In this document: positions 63,452 to 64,000 of the stretch, piece after piece
Numbering within the stretch: position 1 is the first letter of the stretch
Layout of the letters: each line of letters starts with the position of its first letter
Assembly (NCBI GenBank): GCA_016715365.1
Contig: JADKAM010000005.1
Location: forward strand, 339,145 to 403,144
DNA from: Chitinophagaceae bacterium
GTDB taxonomy: Bacteria > Bacteroidota > Bacteroidia > Chitinophagales > Chitinophagaceae
Direction of reading: 5' to 3'
DNA length: 64,000 nt
Position numbers and translations under genes: made by a program
Notes under the pieces: model-generated
Database searches by the model: none
The model's input: the letters and a program-made list of their open reading frames with translations, nothing else
Told to the model about the DNA's origin: nothing

Positions 63452-64000
63452 ATGTTCAAACCATTATTCTGTGCAGCAGTGGGTTATTTTTTATGTATGC
63501 CTTTTTGCAATGCTCAAAAAAAAGGAATGATGCCATTAACAGGCATGCAGTTTTATAACGAAGGGATCTGGTCAAATAATATCGCAGTTAAAATTAACGG
63601 AGAAACGCTGTATGGTAACCGTATACCACTGAGCAGGGAAATAGAAATAACACTTCAGCAGCCCACGGGTTTTGTAGCCGATAAAAAGAAAAATGTTTTT
63701 ATAGGAGCGGAATATACCCTGTTATCTGCAAAAGGAGAAGTGCTGAGAACCATTCCCAATTTGTTATTTCAAAATGAAGCCAAAGGTTTTACAGCCAAAG
63801 AACTAAAAGAAATAAGTTTAAAATTTGGTATTGCCGAAGGTGTTATTCAACCCAATTCAAAGGCAATGGTTAAGATCCGGGTATTTGACCTGAAAGGGAA
63901 AAAACAGTTGAGGCTTAATTATCCGGTCAGTATTTCTTATCCCAAGGAAACGGTTTATCTTACCAAAACTGTACAAACGCTTAAATCGCCATTGGGTTCT
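63452..64000 (+). CDS. Exported protein of unknown function (3' partial)
   Basis: ATG 63452 opens a frame that runs to the window edge (183 codons) without a stop. It has a signal peptide 'MFKPLFCAAVGYFLCMPFCNAQ' and a beta-rich body ('MQFYNEGIWSNNIAVKINGETLYGNRIPLSREIEITLQQP', 'VIQPNSKAMVKIRVFDLKGKK'). I do not recognise a family. It reads away from the DUF481-like gene, with ~155 bases of shared promoter region. Confidence 0.75.
   Translation, partial: MFKPLFCAAVGYFLCMPFCNAQKKGMMPLTGMQFYNEGIWSNNIAVKINGETLYGNRIPLSREIEITLQQPTGFVADKKKNVFIGAEYTLLSAKGEVLRTIPNLLFQNEAKGFTAKELKEISLKFGIAEGVIQPNSKAMVKIRVFDLKGKKQLRLNYPVSISYPKETVYLTKTVQTLKSPLGS

Noticed and set aside
1..64000. tRNA, rRNA, insertion sequence, prophage or CRISPR array
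   Set aside because: No cloverleaf, rRNA-like stretch, transposase, integrase or repeat-spacer pattern was noticed on either strand by eye; a covariance-model search could still find a missed RNA.

Overview
The window looks like chromosomal DNA of a Bacteroidota bacterium, most probably class Chitinophagia, family Chitinophagaceae (inference). Supporting traits are three very large exported proteins ending in a type A T9SS C-terminal sorting domain, many short SPII lipoproteins, A-rich translation start regions instead of strong Shine-Dalgarno sites, AT-leaning codon use, a ParE/ParC topoisomerase locus, and families largely confined to this phylum (DUF2911, DUF6498, GldM-C-like, Peptidase_S74 surface proteins). 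I see no rRNA, tRNA, transposase, phage or CRISPR array. This is mostly ordinary chromosome rich in exported proteins of unknown role.

Layout. 1-13 kb: the 3' part of a LamG/metallophosphoesterase T9SS protein, a rhodanese lipoprotein, an LprI-like protein, a YihY membrane protein, a cupredoxin lipoprotein, small lipoproteins, a DUF6498 membrane protein, a TPR protein with a DnaJ-like Cys tail, and a broken SBBP-propeller/GEVED T9SS protein. 13-24 kb: a DsrE-like protein, a phosphoesterase/PQQ-propeller protein, a WG-repeat protein, an S74 tail-fibre-like protein, and an ECF sigma / one-TM protein / outer membrane protein operon followed by a free-standing GldM-C-like protein. 24-36 kb: a catalytic plus non-catalytic M16 protease pair, DoxX, NagA, an arginase-family hydrolase, Pr6Pr, an acyltransferase, a rhodanese-thioredoxin fusion, DUF1028, BON and SH3b proteins, an atypical SDR and a lipoprotein. 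36-46 kb: parE, a four-helix-bundle insertion, DUF1835, parC, an esterase, a frameshifted GNAT, a steroid-5-alpha-reductase-like plus 3-beta-HSD-like pair, and an RRM protein. 46-64 kb: an HExxH/propeller/barrel protein, DUF2911, YdcF, cyclophilin, a 23-residue-repeat protein, an OB-fold protein, a methyltransferase, a 1200-residue BNR/PKD T9SS protein, a membrane protein/histidine kinase/response regulator operon, an acyltransferase, a class V aminotransferase, a DUF481-like barrel protein and a partial gene at the right edge.

Themes. Much of the content serves the cell envelope: export and surface display through T9SS, outer membrane barrels, periplasmic redox and proteolysis. Gene ends are tightly packed, and several convergent pairs have abutting or overlapping stop codons. 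Three genes carry single-base frameshifts: five -1 shifts in one gene, one +1 in the GNAT gene and one -1 in the response regulator. In every case the downstream frame still encodes a perfectly sensible domain, so either assembly indel errors or very recent decay is likely. The items most worth a second look are the exact 23-residue tandem repeats at 51.6 kb, the inverted-repeat-bounded four-helix-bundle gene next to parE, the membrane protein/HK/RR operon with a possible small RNA downstream, and the HExxH-propeller-barrel protein.
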